Assembly: GCA_937926975.1 (NCBI GenBank)
Contig: CALBCJ010000013.1
Location: forward strand, 1-64,000
Direction: 5' to 3'
DNA length: 64,000 nucleotides
Origin: an uncultured Propionibacteriaceae bacterium
GTDB lineage: Bacteria; Actinomycetota; Actinomycetes; Propionibacteriales; Propionibacteriaceae
Shown: positions 41,594 to 49,582 of the stretch, piece after piece
Layout: every line of letters begins with the position of its first letter
How positions within the stretch are numbered: the stretch's first letter is position 1
The notes under the pieces: model-generated
Seen by the model: the letters and a program-made list of their open reading frames with translations, nothing else
Told to the model about the DNA's origin: nothing
Database searches by the model: none
Position numbers and translations under genes: made by a program

Positions 41594-42319
41594 TCAGGCG
41601 TGGACCGTGGTCCCGATCGGGGCCCCGGAGACCACCCGGGCGATATTGCCAGGGATATCGAGGTTGAAGAAGACCATCGGCAGCTTGAAGTCCCGGGCCA
41701 GGCTGACCGCTGTCGCGTCGGCCACCTTCAGGTGGCGCGAAAGGTACTCGTCGTAACTGAGGTCGCAGAACTTGGTGGCCGAGGGGTGGGTGGCTGGGTC
41801 CGCGTCATACACGCCGTCCACGCCCTGCTTGGCCATCAGCAGCACCTCGCAGCCGACCTCCAGGGCCCGCTGGGCCGCGACGGTGTCGGTAGAGAAGAAC
41901 GGCATCCCAGAGCCGGCGCCGAAGATCACGACCCTGCCCTTCTCCAGGTGGCGTACGGCCCGGCGCGGGATGTACGCCTCGGCGACCTGCCCCATGGTGA
42001 TCGCGGTCTGGACCCGGGTCTCGATCCCGGCCTTCTCGCAGAAGTCCTGCAGTGCCAGGCAGTTCATGACGGTGCCCAGCATGCCGATGTAGTCGGCCCG
42101 AGCCCGTTCCATGCCGCGCTGCTGCAGCTCGGCGCCGCGAAAGAAGTTGCCGCCGCCGACGACGATCGCCACCTCGATCCCGGACTGGGCGACCTGGGCC
42201 ACCTCACCAGCGATTCTCGACACCACATCGGGGTCGACCCCGAGGTTGCCGCCGCCGAAGGCCTCTCCGGAGAGCTTCAGCAGCACCCGACGGTAGTGGG
42301 GTCGATCACCCTGCTCCAC
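41594..42319 (-). CDS. pyrH: UMP kinase
   Basis: 241 residues from GTG 42319, which has GGAGGAG just upstream; an upstream in-frame ATG would run through the terminator hairpin and is rejected. Family motifs: RVLLKLSGEAFGG, IVVGGGNFFRG, GMLGTVMN, TDTVAAQRALE, KQGVDGVYDADP and the DFKLPMVFFNLD end. It phosphorylates UMP to UDP for RNA and cell-wall precursors. It follows tsf after a strong inverted repeat and precedes frr. Confidence 0.96.
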   Translation of the reverse strand: MEQGDRPHYRRVLLKLSGEAFGGGNLGVDPDVVSRIAGEVAQVAQSGIEVAIVVGGGNFFRGAELQQRGMERARADYIGMLGTVMNCLALQDFCEKAGIETRVQTAITMGQVAEAYIPRRAVRHLEKGRVVIFGAGSGMPFFSTDTVAAQRALEVGCEVLLMAKQGVDGVYDADPATHPSATKFCDLSYDEYLSRHLKVADATAVSLARDFKLPMVFFNLDIPGNIARVVSGAPIGTTVHA

Positions 42320-42338
42320 AAGCTCCTCCTCCACGACG

Positions 42339-42377
42339 GCTGTGCGCCGCGCCCCGGTCCGGGGCGCGGCGCACAGC
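42339..42377. terminator. Perfect 19-bp inverted repeat between tsf and pyrH
   Basis: GCTGTGCGCCGCGCCCCGG (42339-42357) and its exact complement (42359-42377) flank a single T. In RNA the loop would be 3-5 nt. It lies 12 bp past the tsf stop, and its pyrH-proximal arm ends 19 bp before the pyrH start. It should end most rpsB-tsf transcripts; there is no T-tract. Confidence 0.85.
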
Positions 42378-42389
42378 ACTCTAGAGGCT

Positions 42390-43202
42390 TCAGGCCCCGG
42401 CGGCGAACCGTACGAAGCGGGTCACCGTGACTCCGGCGTCGCTGAGCAGCGCACCGACGGTCTTCTTGTCGTCAGAGATCGCCGGCTGGTCGACCAGACA
42501 GACGTCCTTGTAGAAGGCACCGACACGGCCCTCGACGATCCAGGCGATGGCCTGCTCCGGCTTGCCCTCCTCGCGGGCGGTGGCCTCGGCGATCCGCTCC
42601 TCGTGGGCGACCAGCTCGGCCGGCACCTGGTCGCGGGAGACGTACTGCGGCGACATCGAGGCGATCTGCATGGTCACCATCCGGACCAGGTCAGCATCGT
42701 CACCCTCGAACTCGACCAGCACGCCCACCTGGGGCGGCAGGTCCTGGCTGCGGTGGTGCAGGTAGGTCTGGGTCGTCCCGCTGAAGCAGGCGACCTTGAC
42801 CAGCTCGATCTTCTCGCCGATCTTGGCGACCAGGGCCGCCACCCGCTCGGCGACGGTCTCGCCCGAGGCGAGCTTCAGCCCCAGCGCCGCCTCCACCGTC
42901 TCGGCGCCGGCCTGGTCAACAGCCTCGGCGATCTGCTGCGCGGTGGTGACGAACTCCTCGTTCTTGGCGACGAAGTCGGTCTCGGCACCCAGCTGCACCA
43001 GGGCGTGCCCGCTGGCGGCCACGACCCCGTTGCTGGCCTCGCGGTCGGAGCGCTTGGCGGCCTTGGCGGCGCCGGTGATCCGGAGCAGCTCGATGGCCTT
43101 GTCGAAGTCGCCGTCGCTCTCGGTGAGGGCCTTCTTGGCGTCCATCATCCCGGCCCCGGTCATGTCCCGGAGCTTCTTGACGTCAGTGGCAGTGATAGCC
43201 AT
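42390..43202 (-). CDS. tsf: Elongation factor Ts
   Basis: 270 residues. UBA-like N-terminus (TDVKKLRDMTGAGMMDAKKAL) followed by the EF-Tu binding core (TDFVAKNEEF, IASMSPQYVSRDQVP) and the C-terminal QPAISDDKKTVGALL. It is the nucleotide exchange factor of EF-Tu. The ATG at 43202 lies 26 bp after the rpsB stop. It is slightly shorter than E. coli EF-Ts, as is usual in actinobacteria. Confidence 0.97.
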   Translation of the reverse strand: MAITATDVKKLRDMTGAGMMDAKKALTESDGDFDKAIELLRITGAAKAAKRSDREASNGVVAASGHALVQLGAETDFVAKNEEFVTTAQQIAEAVDQAGAETVEAALGLKLASGETVAERVAALVAKIGEKIELVKVACFSGTTQTYLHHRSQDLPPQVGVLVEFEGDDADLVRMVTMQIASMSPQYVSRDQVPAELVAHEERIAEATAREEGKPEQAIAWIVEGRVGAFYKDVCLVDQPAISDDKKTVGALLSDAGVTVTRFVRFAAGA

Positions 43203-43228
43203 TCGTTGGTGTCCTCGGTTCAGGTCGG

Positions 43229-44095
43229 TCAGTTGGTGGTCTGGGTGTCGGCCGGGGCCGCCTCGGTGGCCTCAGCCTTCGGCTCCTGGGCCGCGGCAGC
43301 CGGCTCGGTGGCCTCGGTCGCGGCGGCCTCCTGGCCGGCGAGCAGCTCGCGCTCCCACTCCGGCATCGGCTCGGCCTCGGTCTCCTCGCCGGTGGCGCCC
43401 CGCCCGGAGCGGGAGACCAGGCCGTCGGCGACGGCGTCGGCGATCACCCGGGTCAGCAGCCCGACCGAGCGGATCGCGTCGTCGTTGCCGGGGATCGGCC
43501 AGTCGACCTCGTCCGGGTCGCAGTTGGTGTCCAGGATCCCGATCACGGGGATCCGCAGCTTGCGGGCCTCGTCGACGGCCAGGTGCTCCTTCTTGGTGTC
43601 GATCACCCAGACCGCCTGGGGCACCCGGTTCATGTCCCGGATCCCGCCCAGGGTCTTGGAGAGCTTGTCCTTCTCGCGCCGCAGCCCGAGCAGCTCCTTC
43701 TTGGTCAGCCCGGAGGCGGCGACGTCGTCGAAGTTCATCGCCTCCAGCTCCTTGAGCCGCTGGATCCGCTTCACCATGGTGTGGAAGTTGGTGAGCATCC
43801 CGCCCAGCCAGCGCTGGTTCACGTACGGCATGCCGACCCGGGTGGCCTGCTCAGCGACGGCCTCCTGAGCCTGCTTCTTGGTGCCCACGAAGAGGATCTG
43901 GCCGCCCTTGGCGACCGTGTTCTTGACGAAGGCGTAGGCCTGGTCGATGTAGGTCAGCGACTGGTGCAGGTCAATGATGTAGATGCCGTTGCGCTCGGTG
44001 AAGATGAAGCGCTTCATCTTGGGGTTCCAGCGACGGGTCTGGTGCCCGAAGTGAACACCGCTGTCGAGCAGCTGGCGCGCGGTGACGACGGCCAT
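43229..44095 (-). CDS. rpsB: Small ribosomal subunit protein uS2
   Basis: 288 residues from ATG 44095, with AAAGGAA in front; the frame is open far upstream but only this start gives the conserved MAVVTARQLLDSGVHFGHQTRRW. Core motifs: GTKKQAQEAV, RWLGGMLTNF and DTNCDPDEVDWPIPGNDDAIRS. The C-terminal 50 residues are an Ala/Glu-rich acidic tail, common in high-GC species. It opens the rpsB-tsf-pyrH-frr string. Confidence 0.97.
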   Translation of the reverse strand: MAVVTARQLLDSGVHFGHQTRRWNPKMKRFIFTERNGIYIIDLHQSLTYIDQAYAFVKNTVAKGGQILFVGTKKQAQEAVAEQATRVGMPYVNQRWLGGMLTNFHTMVKRIQRLKELEAMNFDDVAASGLTKKELLGLRREKDKLSKTLGGIRDMNRVPQAVWVIDTKKEHLAVDEARKLRIPVIGILDTNCDPDEVDWPIPGNDDAIRSVGLLTRVIADAVADGLVSRSGRGATGEETEAEPMPEWERELLAGQEAAATEATEPAAAAQEPKAEATEAAPADTQTTN

Positions 44096-44145
44096 GGCCG
44101 TTCCTTTCTGCGGCGGACGGCAGTGACCGCCCGCGAGGTTGTCTC

Positions 44146-44166
44146 GGCACCGAGCCTTTCGGTGCC
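44146..44166 (-). promoter_or_regulatory. Hairpin in the rpsB leader
   Basis: GGCACCGA and TCGGTGCC (44146-44153 and 44159-44166) form a perfect 8-bp stem with a 5-nt loop about 50 nt before the rpsB start codon, within the predicted 180-nt leader. It could be an autoregulatory target of S2; nothing in the sequence proves this. The rest of the 334-bp gap 44096-44429 holds the rpsB promoter and two DnaA-box-like sites, and no gene. Confidence 0.4.
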
Positions 44167-44279
44167 GCCTGATGCCGACGCCGTCACCTGCCCAGAGACT
44201 GGGACCCCAGGGCGACGACCCGTACAGCCACGGTGGGTCGGCATGCGAAGTCGACCGGGGTGCCCCGGCCGCTCCCGAC

Positions 44280-44309
44280 AGCGTACAAGCGTGGCCCGGC
44301 GCCGGGCAA
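44280..44309 (-). promoter_or_regulatory. Predicted rpsB-tsf promoter
   Basis: On the minus strand TTGCCC (44309-44304) and TACGCT (44285-44280) are 18 bp apart. The transcript would have a leader of about 180 nt before rpsB. Confidence 0.45.
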
Positions 44310-44341
44310 AGCCGTTCGGGCAGCGGGCCGGGCCACGGAGG

Positions 44342-44379
44342 TTGTCCACACCCCTGGCCTGGGGCGCAGGTTGTCCACA
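44342..44379 (+). promoter_or_regulatory. Two perfect TTGTCCACA sites (actinobacterial DnaA-box sequence)
   Basis: TTGTCCACA occurs at 44342-44350 and again at 44371-44379 in the same orientation, 29 bp apart, each preceded by GG. This 9-mer is the DnaA box preferred in Streptomyces and mycobacteria. They lie upstream of the rpsB promoter and before the M23 peptidase gene. Confidence 0.55.
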
Positions 44380-44429
44380 GGTCACCACATTCTCTGTCCG
44401 ATCTCGCCGGAGCGGCCCATGGTCTCGGC

Positions 44430-45350
44430 ATGAGACGCTGCTGTGTCGCGACCGTGCTGGCCCTGCTGCTGGTCCTGGGCCTGGCGCCCCCGGCGGGCGC
44501 GGATGTCGGGCTGCCACGGGGACGGCTGCCCGTCGACGGTCCGGTGGTGACGCCGTACAACCCGCCCGAGACCCGCTGGGGCTCGGGGCACCGCGGAGTG
44601 GACATCGCCGCTGCCCCGGGCGCCACGGTGGTCGCTGCGGCGGCGGGGACCGTGTCCTTCTCCGGGATGGTGGCCGGTCGTGGGGTCCTGGCAATCGACC
44701 ACGGCACGGTGCGGACCACGTACGAGCCGGTGACGGCGACCGTGCGGGTCGGCGACCTGGTAGTCGCCGGGACCCCGGTGGCCCGGCTGGAGGCCGGCCA
44801 CCCGTGCCCGGCCGCGGCCTGCCTGCACTGGGGGCTGCGGTCCGGGGAGGAGTACCTCGACCCGATGCTGCTGATCGGCCCGGCACAGCTCCGGCTGCTG
44901 CCGCGGGGGGCCACTCCCCGGCCGGTCCCGGCACCCCTGGTGGGCGGGTCCGGTGGAGTCTCCCGCCCGGCCGACGGGCCGATCACCTCACCCTTCGGGA
45001 TGCGGGTGCACCCGGTGACCGGGGTCTGGAAGCTGCACGACGGGGTCGACATCGGCGCTCCGTGCGGGGCCCCGGTGCGGGCCTGGGCTGACGGGGTGGT
45101 GGTCCAGGCCGGCTGGGCGGGCGCGTACGGCAACCGGGTCCTCATCGACCACGGGGACGGTCCGCGCGGCCACGTGGTGACCGGCTACGCCCATGCCCAG
45201 TCGATGGTGGTCCGTCCTGGAGCTCGAGTGGTCCGGGGACAGGTGATCGCCACAGTCGGGACCACGGGGCTGTCGACCGGCTGCCACCTGCACGCCCAGG
45301 CCTGGGTGAACCAGCAGCTCACCAACCCCGTCGGCCTGTGGTCAGGTTGA
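44430..45350 (+). CDS. Secreted M23 (LytM) peptidase with two LytM domains
   Basis: 306 residues from ATG 44430. Signal peptide 1-24 ending AGA. Two LytM-like domains follow. Domain 1 (about 35-150) keeps His54 and Asp58 (GHRGVD) but has CLH (131-133) where HxH is expected, so it is probably not catalytic. Domain 2 (about 180-300) has the full zinc set: His203, Asp207 (LHDGVD) and His286-x-His288 (GCHLHAQ). It should cleave peptidoglycan crosslinks outside the cell. An M23 gene divergent from rpsB is common in actinobacteria. Confidence 0.9.
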   Translation: MRRCCVATVLALLLVLGLAPPAGADVGLPRGRLPVDGPVVTPYNPPETRWGSGHRGVDIAAAPGATVVAAAAGTVSFSGMVAGRGVLAIDHGTVRTTYEPVTATVRVGDLVVAGTPVARLEAGHPCPAAACLHWGLRSGEEYLDPMLLIGPAQLRLLPRGATPRPVPAPLVGGSGGVSRPADGPITSPFGMRVHPVTGVWKLHDGVDIGAPCGAPVRAWADGVVVQAGWAGAYGNRVLIDHGDGPRGHVVTGYAHAQSMVVRPGARVVRGQVIATVGTTGLSTGCHLHAQAWVNQQLTNPVGLWSG

Positions 45351-45521
45351 CCGGGCGGCTGGCCGGGCAGGCTGCCACGGTGGCCTGCCCGAGCGGGTAC
45401 CCCAGACGGGCAGCCGACCGGGGGTACGAGCGCTGCGTAGGCCTCGGGCAGGCGAGTCTCACGGTGACCGCCAGGCTCCCGCACCGGCTGTCTCCGCCTC
45501 AGCCAGGTCCGTGGCACGTCC

Positions 45522-47672
45522 TCAGCGCCACCCCCGGGTGGCGGTCTCGATGATCCAGGCCTGCTCGAAGGCGGTCTCACGCCACTGGTCGTAGCGTCCG
45601 CTGACCCCCGCGTGCCCGGCCACCATCTCGGTCCGCAGCATCACCGGGGCGGTCTGCGCCGACAGCTCGTGACGCAGCTGCTGCACCCACTTGGTCGGCT
45701 CCACGTAGTGGACCCGGGCGTCGTTGAGCCCGGTCGTGGCCAGGATCGCCGGGTACTGGGCGCCCGGGCGGATGTTCTCGTACGGCGAGTAGCTCTTCAT
45801 GTAGGCGTAGACCTGCGGATCGTGGAGAGGGTCGCCCCACTCCTCCCACTCGGTGACCGTGAGCGGCAGGCTTGGGTCCAGGATCGTGGTCAGTGCGTCG
45901 ACGAAGGCGACCCCCGCGTGGACGCCGGCGAACAGCTCCGGGGCCAGGTTTGTGACCGCGCCCATCAGCAGGCCGCCGGCGCTGCCTCCCTCGGCGACCA
46001 GCCGGTCGGGGCTGGTGTAGCGGTGCTCGATCAGCCACCGCGCCGAGTCCACGAAGTCAGTGAAGGTGTTCTTCTTGGCCAGCAGCTTGCCGTTCTCGTA
46101 CCAGGAGCGGCCCATCTCCCCGCCGCCGCGGACGTGGGTGATCACGCACACGAAGCCCCGGTCCAGCAGGGACAGCCGGGGAATGGAGAAGACCGGCGGA
46201 ATCGACACCTCGTACGAGCCGTACCCCCACAGCAGGCACGGAGCGGTCCCGTCGACCGGAGTGTCGCGGTGGCGGACGATGGACAGCGGGACCCGGGTCC
46301 CGTCGGTGGCGGTCGCCCACTGCCGCTCCTCGATGTAGTCCTCGGCCCGGTACCCACCGCGGGTGGGGTGGTCGAGGACCGGGGTGACCTTGAGCGTGGT
46401 CACGGTGTCGTCGCCGAACCGGTACTCCAGCACCGACTCGGGGTGGGTCAGCGAGCAGTAGCTCAACCGGATCCGGTCGGTGTCGATGTCTTCCCCGCCA
46501 GGGGCGCTGATGTCGTACACCTCGCCGGCGACCGGCACCGGGGCCAGGCTCCCGTCAGCCAGGTTGACCACCTCGACTCCGGCCAGCCCGTCACGCTGGC
46601 GGCTCACCACCGCCCAGCCGCGGTAGGCCGAGACGTCGGTGTAGCGCACCCCTGGCTCCGGGCCGACCAGGTCGCGCCAGGTAGACGCCGGGGCGAGCTC
46701 GGCGGCGTCGGCCCAGGCCAAGGGGGCACGGCTCACCTGAAAGTCGGCGGAGCTCCGGTTGTGCAGGATGAAGAGCTCGTCGTCGCCGACCTCGACCGCG
46801 TACTCGACGCCCTCCTGGCGGGCGGTCACGATCCGGGGCTCGGCCTCCGGCTGGTCAGCCGGGAGAAGCCAGAACTCGCTGGTGAGGCGGGAGCCGTTGC
46901 CGATCAGGACCCAGCGGTGGTCCCGGGAGACGTCCACGCCGACCCCGTACCGCTCGTCAGTCTCCTCGAAGACCATGACGTCGCCGGACGGGTCGGTCCC
47001 CAGCTCGTGGCGCCACACCTGGTACGGGCGCCAGGCGTCGTCCACCCGGGCGTAGAACAGGTGGCTCTGCCCAGCCCAGGCCAGGCCACTGGCGATGCCG
47101 GTCAGGACCGGGCCGACGGTGTCGCCGTACTGCTCCCCCGCCGCGACCACCCGGACGAAGGTGTCGTAGCGCTCGTCACCGGAGGTGTCCACGGAGAAGG
47201 CGAGCAGGCTCCCGTCGGGGGACAGGGTGAACGCCCCGAGGGAGAAGAACTCCTGCCCCGCCGCCTCAGCGTTCCCGTCGAGCAGGACCTGCTCGCCCGG
47301 GACCTCGCCGCTGGGGTCGGGGCGCTCGTCGGGGGAGCCGGCCGCCACCCGGCACCACAGCGGGTAGTCCTGGCCGGTGACCGTGCGGGTGTAGTACCAG
47401 TACGCCTCGCCGGTGGTGTGGCGGCTGCACTCGGGCACTGACAGGTCGGTCTGCTGGGTCCGGGCCTCAATGTCGGCGAAGATCTCCTCCCGCAGCGGCG
47501 CCAGGTGCGCAGTCATCGCCTCGGTGTAGGCGTTCTCCGCCTCCAGGTGGGCGATCACCTGCGGGTCGGTCTTGTCCCGAAGCCACTCGTACGGGTCCAC
47601 GAAGGTGTCCCCGTGGTGGGTCCGCTGAGTGGGACTCCGGTCAGCGACTGGAGGGGTCGGGACATCGGTCAT
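45522..47672 (-). CDS. ptrB: Prolyl oligopeptidase family protease II (S9A)
   Basis: 716 residues, typical of oligopeptidase B. Beta-propeller N-terminal domain (YEWLRDKTDPQVIAHLEAEN start), then the alpha/beta hydrolase with Ser in GGSAGGLLMG, Asp in TGLNDARV and His in AGHAGVSGR. It cuts short peptides after basic residues in the cytoplasm. The ATG at 47672 follows TAAGGTGAGCTC, which can be read either as a Shine-Dalgarno site or as a -10 box 6 nt from a leaderless start. Confidence 0.93.
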   Translation of the reverse strand: MTDVPTPPVADRSPTQRTHHGDTFVDPYEWLRDKTDPQVIAHLEAENAYTEAMTAHLAPLREEIFADIEARTQQTDLSVPECSRHTTGEAYWYYTRTVTGQDYPLWCRVAAGSPDERPDPSGEVPGEQVLLDGNAEAAGQEFFSLGAFTLSPDGSLLAFSVDTSGDERYDTFVRVVAAGEQYGDTVGPVLTGIASGLAWAGQSHLFYARVDDAWRPYQVWRHELGTDPSGDVMVFEETDERYGVGVDVSRDHRWVLIGNGSRLTSEFWLLPADQPEAEPRIVTARQEGVEYAVEVGDDELFILHNRSSADFQVSRAPLAWADAAELAPASTWRDLVGPEPGVRYTDVSAYRGWAVVSRQRDGLAGVEVVNLADGSLAPVPVAGEVYDISAPGGEDIDTDRIRLSYCSLTHPESVLEYRFGDDTVTTLKVTPVLDHPTRGGYRAEDYIEERQWATATDGTRVPLSIVRHRDTPVDGTAPCLLWGYGSYEVSIPPVFSIPRLSLLDRGFVCVITHVRGGGEMGRSWYENGKLLAKKNTFTDFVDSARWLIEHRYTSPDRLVAEGGSAGGLLMGAVTNLAPELFAGVHAGVAFVDALTTILDPSLPLTVTEWEEWGDPLHDPQVYAYMKSYSPYENIRPGAQYPAILATTGLNDARVHYVEPTKWVQQLRHELSAQTAPVMLRTEMVAGHAGVSGRYDQWRETAFEQAWIIETATRGWR

Positions 47673-47849
47673 GAGCTCACCTTAGATGACTGGCTCCAGG
47701 GGTTAGGTGCTCCAGGGAAGGTGCCGATGCTGCGGAAGCCGAGGGCGGAGGTGCTCGAGGCGGCCGTTGACTGAGACTGGCCTGGGGAGTGGAGATTCTC
47801 TCTCACCAGACCGGCAGCCAGGCCTTCACTCCTCTGCCGGCTTCACCGC

Positions 47850-48764
47850 TCAGGCCCGGGGGTGTGCCTGGTGGAAGGCCTGGCGCAGCCGGTCGGCGGT
47901 CACGTGGGTGTAGAGCTGGGTCGTGGCCAGGCTGGAGTGCCCGAGCAGCTCCTGCACCGTACGCAGGTCAGCCCCACCCTCCAGCAGGTGGGTCGCCATA
48001 GCGTGGCGCAGCCCGTGGGGTCCGAGGTCGGGGGCCCCGTCTACCAGGCCCAGCGCCCGGTGGACCACCCGGCGCACGACCCGGGGGTTGATCCGGGTGC
48101 CAAGCCGCTGGCCGAGAAAGACCGCCGCCCCGGAGCCAGGGCGGACCAGCTCGCCGCGGCGCGCCAGCCAGCCGTCCAGGGCCCGCTGGGCCGGGCTGCC
48201 GATCGGGACCGTGCGCTCCTTGCTGCCCTTGCCGACCACCCGGACCGCACGCCGGGCCAGGTCAAGGTCGCCCAGGTCTAGCCCGCAGAGCTCAAAGACC
48301 CGGATCCCGGAGGCGTAGAGCAGCTCCAGGATGGCGACGTCGCGGGCACCGACCGCGGTGCCGTCCTCGGCCGCCACCGCAGTCGCCGAGCGCAGCATCT
48401 CGGCCGCCTCGGAGGCGGTGAGGGTGGCCGGGAGCCGTTTCGGGGTCTTGGGAGACCGGAGTCCCGCCGCCGGGTCCTGGGCCACGGCGCCCGACCGGGC
48501 GGCCCAGGCGTAGAAGGCCCGGACTCCGGCAGCCCGGCGCTGCACCGTGGTGCGGCTCGCCCCGGAGTCGGCCAGGTCTGCCAGCCAGGCCCTCAAGGTT
48601 CGCAGGTCCACCTCGCCCGGCTGGCCGCCCTGCCGCTGGAGGAAGGCCTCCAGGGTCGCCAGGTCCTGGGCGTACCCGCGCCGGGTGTGCTCCGAGTAGC
48701 CGCGGTCGGCCAGGTGCTGCAGGTAGCGCTGGACCAGGTCACCCAGCAGGCTCGGCTCGCTCAC
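47850..48764 (-). CDS. xerC: Tyrosine recombinase XerC
   Basis: 304 residues from GTG 48764; in-frame GTG codons at 48782 and 48800, each in a copy of an 18-bp repeat, are alternatives adding 6 or 12 residues. SAM-like N-terminal domain (YLQHLADRGYSEHTRRGYAQDL), then the catalytic domain with Arg in YASGIRVFELCGL, Lys in GKGSKERTVPI, HGLRH, and the nucleophile Tyr in TTQLYTHV. It resolves chromosome dimers at dif. No dif-like site or mobile element is seen nearby, which supports a housekeeping role. Confidence 0.93.
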   Translation of the reverse strand: MSEPSLLGDLVQRYLQHLADRGYSEHTRRGYAQDLATLEAFLQRQGGQPGEVDLRTLRAWLADLADSGASRTTVQRRAAGVRAFYAWAARSGAVAQDPAAGLRSPKTPKRLPATLTASEAAEMLRSATAVAAEDGTAVGARDVAILELLYASGIRVFELCGLDLGDLDLARRAVRVVGKGSKERTVPIGSPAQRALDGWLARRGELVRPGSGAAVFLGQRLGTRINPRVVRRVVHRALGLVDGAPDLGPHGLRHAMATHLLEGGADLRTVQELLGHSSLATTQLYTHVTADRLRQAFHQAHPRA

Positions 48765-48810
48765 CTGCCCTGTCTCGCTCACCCGCCCCGTCTCGCTCAC
48801 TTGCCCAGTC
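48757..48810 (-). repeat. Three 18-bp tandem repeats at the xerC start
   Basis: Units at 48757-48774, 48775-48792 and 48793-48810 (plus-strand core TCGCTCAC, then YTGCCC or CCGCCC) each encode TGxVSE and each contain a GTG start codon with the same preceding GGGC. Changes in copy number would keep the frame. Confidence 0.75.
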
Positions 48811-48958
48811 TGCCCGCGCCACGCAGCGCCAGCAGTCCTGCCTGCCCTGGCGAGTCGGGCACCACGTGCTGCCGCGACGGACACTCACCAGCCAGGCCGG
48901 GCTGTCCCTGTATGGGAGCCTCACAGCCCCGGCCAGGCTGCCCGTTGTCATGCCCCGG

Positions 48959-48964
48959 TACCCT
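48959..48964 (+). promoter_or_regulatory. Predicted leaderless promoter, -10 box TACCCT
   Basis: TACCCT lies 7 nt before ATG 48972; the nucleotides between are pyrimidines with no ribosome site. Confidence 0.55.
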
Positions 48965-48971
48965 CCCCCGC

Positions 48972-49445
48972 ATGAGCGTGGAGGCCCGTCGCTGGTCGAG
49001 GCGTACGACCCTGCTCGCTGCCGTCGGCCTGGTGGGCTGCGGGCCGGCGGGCTACAGCCTGGCGCGTCGAGCCGGTGAGGACCGCGCGGAGCTGCAGGCC
49101 CTGCTCGACGACCCCATGGCGGCGAAGGACCTTCTGGGCCTTCCCCTTGTGTCAGCGCACCAGACGGGTCGCACGAGAGGACTCCTCAAGGAAACGCCCC
49201 CTGTGGTGAGGCGGGTCTTTGCGGTGGAGCCAGACCGCGCCGCTACCAGGGTGGGCGAGCTTCGCGAGCTCGCCATGAGGGCCGGCTGGAAGTCGGCGTA
49301 CTCGGGCCCCGTGGTGCACACCTGGCACGGGCAGAAGAGAGGTCAGACCTGCGCCATCAAGGCGGCCAGTGACCTGAGCGAGGTCGCCGTGAGGCTGATC
49401 CGTTCTGGACTTCTAGCGGCTGCCGCTGCCCCGAGGGCTCGGTGA
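48972..49445 (+). CDS. Small lipoprotein of unknown function
   Basis: 157 residues. The N-terminus has RRWSRRTTLLAAVGLVGC, a twin-arginine-like stretch followed by a lipobox cysteine, so export and membrane anchoring are likely. The rest (AELQALLDDPMAAKDLLG, LRELAMRAGWKSAYSGPVV, CAIKAASDLSEVAVRLIR) has no recognised family. It is divergent from xerC and precedes def. Confidence 0.65.
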   Translation: MSVEARRWSRRTTLLAAVGLVGCGPAGYSLARRAGEDRAELQALLDDPMAAKDLLGLPLVSAHQTGRTRGLLKETPPVVRRVFAVEPDRAATRVGELRELAMRAGWKSAYSGPVVHTWHGQKRGQTCAIKAASDLSEVAVRLIRSGLLAAAAAPRAR

Positions 49446-49582
49446 GCGTACCCGCCCCTCACCCAGCCTGCAGCGACCAGGCAGGTCTGGGCTCTGATCC
49501 GTGAGCCGGCTCGGCTCCGTCTGCACCCCCAGCAGTGCCGCAGCCCGATAGCCTGGCCGGGCAGAGAGACGTAGGGAGAGCA

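Noticed and set aside
44139..44429. Upstream extension of the M23 peptidase
   Set aside because: The signal peptide begins only at ATG 44430; the extension covers the rpsB leader and promoter.
44096..45145. Upstream extension of the rpsB reading frame
   Set aside because: It overlaps the M23 gene on the other strand; the conserved S2 N-terminus with its own ribosome site starts at 44095.
47850..48764. Phage integrase of a mobile element
   Set aside because: Length, catalytic motifs and context (no att repeats, no phage genes) fit housekeeping XerC.
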